In this document: piece after piece, positions 34,162 through 45,599 of the stretch
Layout of the letters: each line of letters begins with the position of its first letter
Numbering within the stretch: position 1 is the stretch's first letter
Source: Sabellastarte sp. h YS-2021
Taxonomy: Eukaryota > Annelida > Polychaeta > Sabellida > Sabellidae
DNA length: 64,000 nt
Direction: 5' to 3'
Assembly: GCA_964017235.1 (NCBI GenBank)
Contig: OZ024933.1
Span: 91,975,432-92,039,431, forward strand
Made by a program: the position numbers and the translations under genes
The notes under the pieces: model-generated
What the model saw: only the letters and a program-made list of their open reading frames with translations
The model's database searches: none
What the model was told of the DNA's origin: nothing

Positions 34162-35092
34162 GTAAAACACCCCTCATTAGACATATATAGAAACAATATA
34201 TCACTCATGTATAATATTATCTTCATTCGTAATATATTTTTCCTTTCAGGAAGTTTTCCTATTATACCACAGGGTGCCACAAACTATGCATAAGTAATAT
34301 TATGGATATTTTTCAACAATATTTTTGGCATTTGCTTGGTACATATGGACTTAGCTTATTATTGGAGCAAAACTGTGCAAAAGAAAAGTAAAACTAATTA
34401 GCATTACAGATTTGTCAAACAGTGGCAATTTTTTTTGTAAATATTTCATTAACTTTGTAATTGTAACATTATGGCTATTTTTAAAGCTATTTTTGGCATT
34501 TGCTTGGTACATATTGACTTTATTTGCTTGTTTGTGAAGCAAAATGGTGGACAATAAGGGTAAAACATAAGCAAAAATATATCACTCATGAAGATGAACA
34601 ACAAAATACTCATGCTACACACTCTTTCTTCTGTTATCTTTGTTTGTGATTTATGTTTTTGTATATGTCATTCAGGAAGCTTTCCTGTTAGTATAAGTAT
34701 ATTTCTTGTTGCATGCTGTGGACATAAATCAAAATAGTGTACAATCTGGACACTACATCACCTGGCATATTGAAGAAATCACTTGAACCATTAGCATAGA
34801 TAGAACTAAAAATATTTGTCCATGATAAAAATTTTGGATAATGAGCAGCATCAGTCTTCAGCAACCTCTAAGCTGCTATAGTTCTTACTGTTTCCAAGAT
34901 TAGTCTGGTTTTTGAATAATACTTTTTAATCAGAAAACAAGCAATCAGTGCCCCTGAATGGGCTCTGTGTCAGCTGACTGTGTGTTTTCAGTTTCTGAGC
35001 TGAAGTGAAAGAAGAAAAGGACACAAAATTTGTGTCCTGCATATGATATCCAGAAATAAAGTACCAAGTTAATTGTTAAGGTGTAAAAGGTA

Positions 35093-35271
35093 GGTTGAAC
35101 ACATATTTAAGCAAAATACTGTAAATGCAATGGTTTTTGAGTCACAAATGATTTACTCAATAGTGAGAATGTCAAAGCAATTTTGCTCAGCTATGCAATG
35201 AGCTACAGGTCTGCAATTTTTACTTTGGTATAACTGACTCAAAAGTACGTGAATAACATATGTAAACATAA
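35093..35271. repeat. About 155-bp satellite, left remnant
   Basis: One unit with CTCAGCTATGCAATGAGCTA, CAGGTCTGCAATTTTTACTT and AATACTGTAAATGCAATGGT. It continues at 42472 after the inserted 7.2-kb element, and the two edges join smoothly. Confidence 0.8.
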
Positions 35272-35344
35272 CTAGAGGATCGCTCGCAAAAAAAAAGATA
35301 ATGTTTTTGCATAGCAAAAACAAAGCGTCCCGAAAAGGATATAA

Positions 35345-35688
35345 AGGTGAGTGCTAAAGTATTAAGAAAATGCTTCGTTTCTAGCCTTATACTGTTGTGG
35401 CAACCAAAGTCAGCGCAGTCTGCTCTATCTAGCACGGTTTTCAAGATATAAGCATTTTTGTGTTTTGCAAAAAATAAAAAAAATTAAAAATGTCCGCTAT
35501 ATTTGGCGAGACAAAAATATTTTGAAAATTGGCATGGCTACTCTGCAGAGATACCCAGCAGGTCCAAAATTTTGTTGAGTTCGCTCCATATAGCACGGTT
35601 TTCGAGATATAAGCATTTTTGTGTTTTGCAAAAACTTTGAAAATTCAAAATGGCCACCATTTTTGGGGAGACAAAATTTTTTGTCAAG
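35345..35688. repeat. About 169-bp satellite, left part
   Basis: Two diverged units marked by AGCACGGTTTTCGAGATATA and AAGCATTTTTGTGTTTTGCA (35429 and 35596), with the AAAATGGCCACCATTTTTGG block. It is interrupted at about 35688 by the 133-bp array and resumes at 40975. Confidence 0.85.
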
Positions 35689-38600
35689 ACCACTGCCACG
35701 GTGTGTATCTCCCGCCGGGCATTAAAGCAGAAGAAATAGCTTTTCTGAGATATTCACAATTTTTCATTTTCGTGTGTGAAAGCTCTTCCAAAAGTAGGTG
35801 AATGAGTTATTTGAGAAAAATTGGCTATCTGCAATACTTTTAGAGATAATTCGCATTTACTCATTTTGAGTAGGTGAGTAATTAGCTATGGGTCTGAAAC
35901 TTCACCATGTGAAAGCTCTCCCACAAGTAGATGAATGAGTATTTGATAAAAATTGGGTATCCGCAATACTTTTACAGATAATTAGCATTTACTCATTTTG
36001 AGTAGGTGAATAAATAGCTATGGGTCTGAAACTTCAGAGTGAAAGCTCTCCCAAAAGTAGGTGAATGAGTTATTTGACAAAAATTGGCTATCTGCAATAC
36101 TTTTAGAGATAATTCGCATTTACTCATTTTCAGTAGGTGAGTAATTAGCTATGGGTCTGAAACTTCACCAAGTGAAAGCTCTCCCAAAAGTAGGTGAATG
36201 AGTTATTTGAGAAAAATTGGCTATCTGCAATACTTTTAGAGATAATTCGCATTTACTCATTTTGAGTAGGTGAGTAATTAGCTATGGGTCTGAAACTTCA
36301 CCAAGTGAAAGCTCTCCCAAAAGTAGGTGAATGATTAATTTGAGAAAAATTGGCTATCTGCAATACTTTTAGAGATAATTCGCATTTACTCATTTTGAGT
36401 AGGTGAGTAATTAGCTATGGGTCTGAAACTTCACAGAGTAAAAGCTCTCCCAAAAGTAGGTGAATGAGTTATTTGAGAAAAATTGGCTATCTGCAATACT
36501 TTTAGAGATAATTAGCATTTACTCATTTTGAGTAGGTGAGTAATTAGCTATGGGTCTGAAACTTCACCAAGTGAAAGCTCTCCCAAAAGTAGGTGAATGA
36601 GTTATTTGAGAAAAATTGGCTATCTGCAATACTTTTAGAGATAATTCACATTTACTCATTTTCAGTAGGTGAGTAATTAGCTATGGGTCTGAAACTTCAC
36701 CAAGTGAAAGCTCTGCCAAAAGTAGGTGAATGAGTTATTTGAGAAAAATTGGCTATCTGCAATACTTTTAGAGATAATTCGCATTTACTCATTTTGAGTA
36801 GGTGAGTAATTAGCTATGGGTCTGAAACTTCACAGAGTGAAAGCTCTCCCAAAAGTAGGTGAATGAGTTATTTGAGAAAAATTGGCTATCTGCAATACTT
36901 TTAGAGATAATTCGCATTTACTCATTTTGAGTAGGTGAGTAATTAGCTATGGGTCTGAAACTTCACCAAGTGAAAGCTCTACCAAAAGTAGGTGAATGAT
37001 TAATTTGACAAAAATTGGCTATCTGCAATACTTTTAGAGATAATTCGCATTTACTCATTTTGAGTAGGTGAGTAATTAGCTATGGGTCTGAAACTTCACC
37101 AAGTGAAAGCTCTCCCAAAAGTAGGTGAATGAGTTATTTGAGAAAAATTGGCTATCTGCAATACTTTTAGAGATAATTCGCATTTACTCATTTTGAGTAG
37201 GTGAGTAATTAGCTATGGGTCTGAAACTTCACCAAGTGAAAGCTCTCCCAAAAGTAGGTGAATGATTTATTTGAGAAAAATTGGCTATCTGCAATACTTT
37301 TAGAGATAATTTGCATTTACTCATTTTGAGTAGGTGAGTAATTAGCTATGGGTCTGAAACTTCACAGAGTGAAAGCTCTCCCAAAAGTAGGTGAATGAGT
37401 TATTTGATAAAAATTGGGTATCCGCAATACTTTTAGAGATAATTCGCATTTACTCATTTTGAGTAGGTGAGTAATTAGCTATGGGTCTGAAACTTCACTA
37501 AGTGAAAGCTCTCCCAAAAGTAGGTGAATGAGTTATTTGAGAAAAATTGGCTATCTGCAATACTTTTAGAGATAATTCACATTTACTCATTTTCAGTAGG
37601 TGAGTAATTAGCTATGGGTCTGAAACTTCACCAAGTGAAAGCTCTGCCAAAAGTAGGTGAATGAGTTATTTGAGAAAAATTGGCTATCTGCAATACTTTT
37701 AGAGATAATTCGCATTTACTCATTTTGAGTAGGTGAGTAATTAGCTATGGGTCTGAAACTTCACCAAGTGAAAGCTCTCCCAAAAGTAGGTGAATGATTA
37801 ATTTGAGAAAAATTGGCTATCTGCAATACTTTTAGAGATAATTCGCATTTACTCATTTTGAGTAGGTGAGTAATTAGCTATGGGTCTGAAACTTCACCAA
37901 GTGAAAGCTCTCCCAAAAGTAGGTGAATGAGTTATTTGAGAAAAATTGGCTATCTGCAATACTTTTAGAGATAATTCGCATTTACTCATTTTGAGTAGGT
38001 GAGTAATTAGCTATGGGTCTGAAACTTCACAGAGTAAAAGCTCTCCCAAAAGTAGGTGAATGAGTTATTTGAGAAAAATTGGCTATCTGCAATACTTTTA
38101 GAGATAATTCGCATTTACTCATTTTGAGTAGGTGAGTAATTAGCTATGGGTCTGAAACTTCACCAAGTGAAAGCTCTCCCAAAAGTAGGTGAATGAGTTA
38201 TTTGAGAAAAATTGGCTATCTGCAATACTTTTAGAGATAATTCGCATTTACTCATTTTGAGTAGGTGAGTAATTAGCTATGGGTCTGAAACTTCACCAAG
38301 TGAAAGCTCTCCCAAAAGTAGGTGAATGAGTTATTTGAGAAAAATTGGCTATCTGCAATACTTTTAGAGATAATTCGCATTTACTCATTTTGAGTAGGTG
38401 AGTAATTAGCTATGGGTCTGAAACTTCACAGAGTAAAAGCTCTCCCAAAAGTAGGTGAATGAGTTATTTGAGAAAAATTGGCTACCTGCAATACTTTTAG
38501 AGATAATTCGCATTTACTCATTTTGAGTAGGTGAGTAATTAGCTATGGGTCTGAAACTTCACCAAGTGAAAGCTCTCCCAAAAGTAGGTGAATGAGTTAT

Positions 38601-40974
38601 TTGAGAAAAATTGGCTATCTGCAATACTTTTAGAGATAATTCGCATTTACTCATTTTGAGTAGGTGAGTAATTAGCTATGGGTCTGAAACTTCACCAAGT
38701 GAAAGCTCTCCCAAAAGTAGGTGAATGATTAATTTGAGAAAAATTGGTTATCTGCAATACTTTTAGAGATAATTCGCATTTACTCATTTTGAGTAGGTGA
38801 GTAATTAGCTATGGGTCTGAAACTTCACAGAGTAAAAGCTCTCCCAAAAGTAGGTGAATGAGTTATTTGAGAAAAATTGGCTATCTGCAATACTTTTAGA
38901 GATAATTAGCATTTACTCATTTTGAGTAGGTGAGTAATTAGCTATGGGTCTGAAACTTCACCAAGTGAAAGCTCTCCCAAAAGTAGGTGAATGAGTTATT
39001 TGAGAAAAATTGGCTATCTGCAATACTTTTAGAGATAATTCACATTTACTCATTTTCAGTAGGTGAGTAATTAGCTATGGGTCTGAAACTTCACCAAGTG
39101 AAAGCTCTGCCAAAAGTAGGTGAATGAGTTATTTGAGAAAAATTGGCTATCTGCAATACTTTTAGAGATAATTCGCATTTACTCATTTTGAGTAGGTGAG
39201 TAATTAGCTATGGGTCTGAAACTTCACAGAGTGAAAGCTCTCCCAAAAGTAGGTGAATGAGTTATTTGAGAAAAATTGGCTATCTGCAATACTTTTAGAG
39301 ATAATTCGCATTTACTCATTTTGAGTAGGTGAGTAATTAGCTATGGGTCTGAAACTTCACCAAGTGAAAGCTCTACCAAAAGTAGGTGAATGATTAATTT
39401 GACAAAAATTGGCTATCTGCAATACTTTTAGAGATAATTCGCATTTACTCATTTTGAGTAGGTGAGTAATTAGCTATGGGTCTGAAACTTCACCAAGTGA
39501 AAGCTCTCCCAAAAGTAGGTGAATGAGTTATTTGAGAAAAATTGGCTATCTGCAATACTTTTAGAGATAATTCGCATTTACTCATTTTGAGTAGGTGAGT
39601 AATTAGCTATGGGTCTGAAACTTCACCAAGTGAAAGCTCTCCCAAAAGTAGGTGAATGATTTATTTGAGAAAAATTGGCTATCTGCAATACTTTTAGAGA
39701 TAATTTGCATTTACTCATTTTGAGTAGGTGAGTAATTAGCTATGGGTCTGAAACTTCACAGAGTGAAAGCTCTCCCAAAAGTAGGTGAATGAGTTATTTG
39801 ATAAAAATTGGGTATCCGCAATACTTTTAGAGATAATTCGCATTTACTCATTTTGAGTAGGTGAGTAATTAGCTATGGGTCTGAAACTTCACTAAGTGAA
39901 AGCTCTCCCAAAAGTAGGTGAATGAGTTATTTGAGAAAAATTGGCTATCTGCAATACTTTTAGAGATAATTCACATTTACTCATTTTCAGTAGGTGAGTA
40001 ATTAGCTATGGGTCTGAAACTTCACCAAGTGAAAGCTCTGCCAAAAGTAGGTGAATGAAATATTTGAGAAAAATTGGCTATCTGCAATACTTTTAGAGAT
40101 AATTCGCATTTACTCATTTTGAGTAGGTGAGTAATTAGCTATGGGTCTGAAACTTCACAGAGTGAAAGCTTTCCCAAAAGTAGGTGAATGAGTTATTTGA
40201 GAAAAATTGGCTATCTGCAATACTTTTAGAGATAATTCGCATTTACTCATTTTGAGTAGGTGAGTAATTAGCTATGGGTCTGAAACTTCACCAAGTGAAA
40301 GCTCTCCCAAAAGTAGGTGAATGATTAATTTGACAAAAATTGGCTATCTGCAATACTTTTAGAGATAATTCGCATTTACTCATTTTGAGTAGGTGAGTAA
40401 TTAGCTATGGGTCTGAAACTTCACCAAGTGAAAGCTCTCCCAAAAGTAGGTGAATGAGTTATTTGAGAAAAATTGGCTATCTGCAATACTTTTACAGATA
40501 ATTCGCATTTACTCATTTTGAGTAGGTGAGTAATTAGCTATGGGTCTGAAACTTCACAGAGTGAAAGCTCTCCCAAAAGTAGGTGAATGAGTTATTTGAG
40601 AAAAATTGGCTATCTGCAATACTTTTAGAGATAATTCGCATTTACTCATTTTGAGTAGGTGAGTAATCATCTACGGGTCTGAAACTTCACCATGTGAAAG
40701 CTCTCCCAAAAGTACATGAATGAGTTATTTGATAAAAATTGGGTATCCGCAATAGTTTCTGAGAGAATTAGCATTTACTCATTTTGAGTAGGTGAGTAAT
40801 TAGCTACGGGTCTGAAACTTCACCAAGTGAAAGCTCTTCCAAAAGTAGGTGAATGAGTTATTTGAGAAAAATTGGCCATCTGCAATACTTTTAGAGGTAA
40901 TTCGCATTTACTCTTTTTCAGTAGGTGAGCAATTAGCTATGGGTCTGAAACTTCACCAAGTGAAAGCTCTTTGG
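35689..40974. mobile_element. Nested satellite element inside the 7.2-kb element
   Basis: It begins with CAAG, then GTGTGTATCTCCCGCCGGGC at about 35699-35718, the same edge pattern as the element at 57601 (CAAG, then TTATCTCCCGCC), and consists almost entirely of the 133-bp array. It interrupts a 169-bp unit: host ...ACAAAATTTTTTG before and TTGGGATAGCTGCTCTGCAG after. The other terminus, with the GC-rich palindrome, is missing at 40974, so this copy is truncated or rearranged there. Confidence 0.55.
35770..40970. repeat. 133-bp satellite array, about 39 copies
   Basis: Exact 133-bp spacing (for example GTGAAAGCT at 36172 and 36305, 37502 and 37635). The consensus contains AAAGCTCTCCCAAAAGTAGG, GGCTATCTGCAATACTTTTA, CATTTACTCATTTTGAGTAG and GCTATGGGTCTGAAACTTCA. 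Variant monomers recur 2394 bp apart (18 x 133): CTCTACC at 36977 and 39371, GGGTATCCGC at 37416 and 39810, AGAGTAAAAG at 36435 and 38829. This shows a block duplication of about 36170-37770 onto 38564-40160. No coding role. Confidence 0.95.
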
Positions 40975-42085
40975 GATAGCTGCTCTGCAGAGATACCCTG
41001 AAGATAAAAAAATTTCGTCGAAATCGCTCTATGTAGCACGGTTTTCGAAATATTAGCATTTTTGTGTTTTGCAATTTTTGCGCAAAAATTCGAAAATTCA
41101 AAATGGCCGCCATTTTTGGCAAGATAAAATTTTTTTGAAAATTGGCATGGCTACTCTGCAGAGATACCCTGTGGGTCAAAAATTTCGTCGAAATCGCTCT
41201 ATCTAGCACGGTTTTCGAGATATAAGCATTTTTGTGTTTTGCAATTTTGCGAAAAATTCGAAAATTCAAAATGGCCGCCAATTTTTGCGAGAAATTTTTT
41301 GTTTGAAAATTGGCATGGCTACTCTGCAGAGATACCCTGTGGGTCAAAAATTTCGTCGAAATCGCTCTATCTAGCAGGGTTTTCGAGATATAAGCATTTT
41401 TATGTTTTGCAATTTTTGCGAAAAATTCGAAAATTCAAAATGGCCGCCATTTTTGGCGAGACAAAATTTTTTTGAAAATTGGCATGGCTACTCTGCAGAT
41501 ATACCCTGTGGGTCAAAAATTTCATCGAAATTGCTCTATCTTGCAGGGTTTTCGAGATATAAGCATTTTTATGTTTTGCAATTTTTGCGAAAAATTCGAA
41601 AATTCAAAATGGCCGCCATTTTTGGCGAGACAAAAATTTTTTGAAAATTGGGATAACTACTGTGCAGAGATACCCTGCGGGTCAAAAATTTCGTCGAAAT
41701 CGCTCTATCTAGCACGGTTTTCGTGATATAAGCATTTTTGCGTTTTGCAATTTTTGCGAAAATTTCGAAAATTCAAAATGGCCGCCATTTTTGGCGAGAC
41801 AAAATTTTTTTGAAAATTGGGAAAAGTACTCCGCAGAGATATCCTGCAGTCAAAAATTTTGTCGAAATTGCTCTATCTAGCACGGTTTTTGAGATATAAG
41901 CATTTTTGTGTTTTGCAATTTTTGCGAAAATTGCGAAAATTCAAAATGGCCGCCATTTTGGGCGAGATAAAATTTTTTTGAAAATTGGGAAAACTACTCC
42001 GCAGAGATACCCTGTGGGTCAAAAATTTCGTCGAAATCGCTCTATCTAGCACGGTTTTCGAGATGTAAGCATTTTTGTGTTTTCC
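40975..42085. repeat. About 169-bp satellite, right part
   Basis: About 6.5 units; the AGCACGGTTTTCGAGATATA box recurs at about 41034, 41206, 41372, 41541, 41711, 41879 and 42048 (spacing 166-172). Each unit has AAAATGGCCGCCATTTTTGG, itself a palindrome-like core. The open frames within it simply follow the periodicity. Confidence 0.92.
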
Positions 42086-42471
42086 TTATTTGGAAAATTC
42101 GTAATGATTAATTAATCATTAATTACTCGGCCATTTCTTGACCAATCAATGCCAAAATCTAATGATTTCCAGATTTTAATAGAATGAATGTATTTGCCAA
42201 GTTTCAGGTGAATTGATAAAATTCCTTTCAAGTTATCATCCGGACAAGCTTCCCCATCGAAAAAAGACATTTTTGGTCATGTGACCTCTCTGATTGGTTG
42301 AAATGTCACTGCAGCATATTCAAAAAAATTCCCCAAGGCTACTGCCTAAACCTGCCAAATTTGAAAAGAATCCGCCTAACGGTTACAGAGTTATAAGGAA
42401 AACAAAATGCGGAGCCGGCGGAGCCTGAAGCTCTCCCATACACAAACAAGCGTCCCTTGCGGGACGCTTAA
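42086..42471 (-). other. 5' terminal region of the 7.2-kb element
   Basis: Unique sequence between the satellite core and the terminus, ending in the AAGCGTCCC palindrome. It includes AATGATTAATTAATCATTAA (a palindrome at about 42102-42124) and GCGGAGCCGGCGGAGCC near 42410. No coding frame. Confidence 0.6.
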
Positions 42472-43205
42472 TACTGTAAATCCAATAGTATTCAAGTTGC
42501 AGGTGATTTACTCAACATTAACAACCTGAAAGTAGCCATTGCTCAACTAAGTAATGAGCTACAGGTCTGTAATTTTACTATATGATAGCTGACCCTAAAG
42601 TAGCTGAATAACATACTGAAACAAAATATTCTAAATGCAATAGTTTTCAAGTTATAACTGATTTACTCATTAGTGAAAACTTGAAAATAGCTATTGCTCA
42701 GCTATGCCATGAGCTACAGGTCTGCCATTTCACAATGTTATAGCTAATTCAAAAGTAGATGAAAAACATATTAAACAAAATACTCTAAATGCAATAGTTT
42801 TGAAGTTACAAACAATTTACTAAATAGTGATAACCTCAAAGTAGCTATTATTCGGCTATTCAATGAGCTACAGGTCTGCAATTTTACTATGTTATAGCTG
42901 ACCAAAAAGTTGCTGAATACCATATTTATAAAAAAAATATCTAAATACAATAGTTTTTGAGTTACAAGTGATTTTACTCATTATGAAAGGTACTGAAAAG
43001 TCAGAAAGTAGCTATTACTCACTAAGCTATTGGGATAGACACCCAAGTTACTCACCATGTTGTAGGTATGGAAAAAGTAGCTGAATAGCATATTTTAACA
43101 AAATGCTCTAAAAGAAATACATTTCAAGGTATAGGTGATTTAGTGCATGGTTTCATGAATTTTAATGCATTAATTTTTTTAAAAAAAAGTCATAAAAATA
43201 AATTT
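42472..43205. repeat. About 155-bp satellite, right part
   Basis: About 4.5 units; AGCTACAGG recurs at 42557, 42712 and 42866. The last unit grades into GATTTAGTGCATGGTTTCAT...TTTTAATGCATTAA (about 43138-43175), a block also found at 43550-43605 and 57690-57775, next to Helitron-like ends. Confidence 0.85.
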
Positions 43206-43243
43206 AAAAAGATCCAGGTCTCATACTTACACAAGGGAATCTA

Positions 43244-43488
43244 CTACTGCCTTGCTACCAATTATCACCGGGTACCAATTATCGCAAGCAGAAAATGAAA
43301 TGTTCCTATTTCAGTAATGGTCATATGTTTTGAAAGCCTTTTGTTGTGCATGTGTTCCGCTTGTTTTGGAAATGGTTCTTCCTTATTTACTACTTCGGGT
43401 GTGTTTTTGGTCAAGTTATGTCTATTTGAATTCTGTCTGGCGATAGTTGGTACCCGGCGATAATTAGTAGCAACTAGCAAGGCAGTAG
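43244..43488. mobile_element. 245-bp MITE with about 42-bp inverted termini
   Basis: CTACTGCCTTGCTA at the left is inverted as TAGCAAGGCAGTAG at the right (43475-43488); the homology continues inward (ATTATCxCCGGGTACCAA) with a 7-bp indel. The related sequence at 47672-47720 lacks it and reads GGGAATCTACTTGTGGCC, so an unoccupied site is present in the window. The minus-strand frame inside has no meaning. Confidence 0.82.
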
Positions 43489-44390
43489 TGGCCTAGTATA
43501 TAAAATAAAGAGAAGAGAGAAATCCCTGCAATAGTCAGTGAGAAAATAAGTGATTTAGTGCATGAATTTTAATGAATTAAAAATTATTTTGAAAATTCAT
43601 AAAAAAACTAGATTGGGCCAACTCGGCGCCAACATATCCCCAGACAGGTCATCACTCACGCCACAGGTTTTGATCGGGAATTTTTAAAAACATAATTACC
43701 CATTATTATATGAACTTCAGCACATCAATCTACTCTGTTTATATCTTCCAAGGAAGATGGTGTATCCCCAGACGCCGAATACATAACTCAAATTATATTT
43801 TCAATCTTCCTGCAATGATAACTCTAAACCTATTTTCAAAGTATTTAAATGATTGATGATTGAATGTCCATTCTAAAATAATAATCCCAAAAGAGCATAT
43901 CTGTTTCTATATTTGTTGACAAATAAAATATTATTTTTAACTCAACTCATCATACTTTTCAATCTTCCTTCAAAGTATTTAAATGATTGATGATTCAATG
44001 TCCATTCTAAAATTCATAATCCCAAAAGCGCATATCTGTTTCTATATTTGTTCACAAATAAAATATTACTTAAAAAAAAAATTATTTATATTATTATTTT
44101 ATTATATTATTTTTAGAATTTGCAAATTGTTTTCAGTTATTCATTTCCTCTATACCTATATATGTGGTCCATATATATGCAACCTAAATATGTGACACAA
44201 TCTCAGTTCTGACTCCCCTTTGTGTTATATGTAATGAAGCCCACCACCTCCCACCCCCACCCCTCTCCCCTTCTCCACACCTCTCTCACTATTACACAAG
44301 ATCTGCAACCCCATTGAGTTCTTTGTTTCTCATCTGATATCATTAAATACCTTTGTTTATTTAGTGTCACTCAATATAGCTGGAGGTCCC

Positions 44391-45530
44391 AGAGGTGGGT
44401 GGGGGGAATCCGGGTGGGGGATGTGGGTTGAGCATAAATGGTAAACAAACAATCTATATAAAAGGGGTACTCAAATACAAAAAGAATTGAGAATTTTAAG
44501 TATGTGATTATCAACTGAAATGAGTTCATAACTGTAGGAGCTGTGCCAAAATTAACTGAGGCAAGTTGAATAAAACTGGGCTAGTTGAGGGTTAAAAATG
44601 CCCTAGTTTTACTACATAAGGATATAATTTCATTAATATTGGGACTTAAAGCTCACTTAAAGTGTCCATTTTGTCTACTTCAATATGTTTCACCAGTTTC
44701 ATTTTAAAAAGTGAAAAACTCAGCAAGCAGAGGTGGGTGGGGGGAATCCGGGTGGGGGATGTGGGTTGGGACTTAGTTTAGTTTATTAGTTTATTATAGT
44801 GACATGTATTATGTTGACAAGGATTATGCAAAAACTATTGAAGTAATACCCAGCCCTATATGGGCTTATAAGTCACTTTAAATAGAGAGTTAATAACAAA
44901 CAGAGCAAACATATTTTGAGGTAAGATACAGTAAATAAAGACAGCAATTCAATACATAAAAATTAACAATATAATTTACTTTTTCTTTCTTGCCACAAAT
45001 CAAAAATAAAATTAATAACCATATTGACATTCATATGAGTTAATACCCTTGATAATTGATCTATTAATAATTCAGATTTATCTATATTTAAAATTTTGAA
45101 ATATTTCATACGAATCAGCTCTAAAGCTGGACAAACACAAACAAAATGTATCTCATCTTCTACATCTTTTTTACACAGTTTACATGTTCTCTCAAAGATA
45201 TGGAGTGCTACAGCAAAAATGGTAAACAAACAATCTATATAAAAGGGGTACTCAAATACAAAAAGAATTGAGAATTTTAAGTATGTGATTATCAACTGAA
45301 ATGAGTTCATAACTGTAGGAGCTGTGTCAAAATTAACTGAGGCAAGTTGAATAAAACTGGGCTAGTTGAGGGTTAAAAATCCCCTAGTTTTACTACATAC
45401 GGATATAATTTCATTAATATTGGGACTTAAAGCTCACTTAAAGTGTCCATTTTGTCTACTTGAATATGTTTAACCGGCGTTTAACCAGTTTCATTTTAAA
45501 AAGTTAAAAACTCAGCAAGCAGAGGTATAA
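44391..45530. repeat. 338-bp tandem duplication with a LINE scrap inside
   Basis: 44391-44728 (starting CAGAGGTGGGTGGGGGGAAT) is repeated from 44729. In the second copy the link between GATGTGGGTTG and AAATGGTAAACAAAC is replaced by about 475 bp holding a LINE fragment, after which the duplicate runs on to about 45530. Copy 2 of the element has one unit only. Confidence 0.75.
44770..45219 (-). pseudogene. LINE RT C-terminal fragment
   Basis: The minus strand reads HIFERTCKLCKKDVEDEIHF then VCVCPALELIRMKYF, with the CxxC...H...C zinc-binding pattern found after the RT of many LINEs (zf-RVT type), followed by about 60 residues and a stop at 44963. Only this C-terminal part is present, as in a 5'-truncated insertion. 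The upstream residues of the open frame belong to the flanking element. Confidence 0.65.
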
Positions 45531-45599
45531 CACACAAAAATAAGTTCTTAAAAGACTAAGATAGCCATAACATTATTAATATTCAAAATTTAAATAGAC

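Larger units (their letters stand above)
32619..35092. other. Non-coding, upstream of FkbM B, with MITE ends
   Basis: No coding exon was found. It contains the repeat termini at 32725 and 33857-34161 and a half-related end at 34540-34562 (ATGGTGGACAATAAGGGTAA). The remainder is AT-rich. Confidence 0.5.
35272..42471 (-). mobile_element. Helitron-like element carrying satellites (7.2 kb)
   Basis: On the minus strand it starts TTAAGCGTCCCG with a palindrome (AAGCGTCCC-TTGC-GGGACGCTT at 42448-42469), passes through about 169-bp satellite units, and near its end has an inverted copy of its start (AAGCGTCCCG on plus, 35323-35332). A perfect 8-bp-stem hairpin follows (GTTTTTGC-ATA-GCAAAAAC, 35303-35321), then CTAG, followed by host T. 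Joining host 35271 to 42472 restores the ~155-bp satellite unit (compare 42620-42640), so this is a clean insertion between A and T. The 3' CTAG with a preceding hairpin and no target duplication is known for Helitrons; asymmetric inverted termini are known for Helitron2/Helentrons. No Rep/helicase gene, so non-autonomous. Confidence 0.72.

Noticed and set aside
35770..40970. CRISPR-like regular repeats
   Set aside because: The whole 133-bp unit is conserved with no unique spacers, and the context is eukaryotic: a satellite.
40937..41726. Several overlapping 70-136-codon frames with KWPP/MAAIFG phrases
   Set aside because: They follow the ~169-bp satellite period on both strands and repeat with it; no start, splice or family signal.
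43265..43480. 71-codon minus-strand frame
   Set aside because: Entirely within the 245-bp MITE, including its inverted termini.
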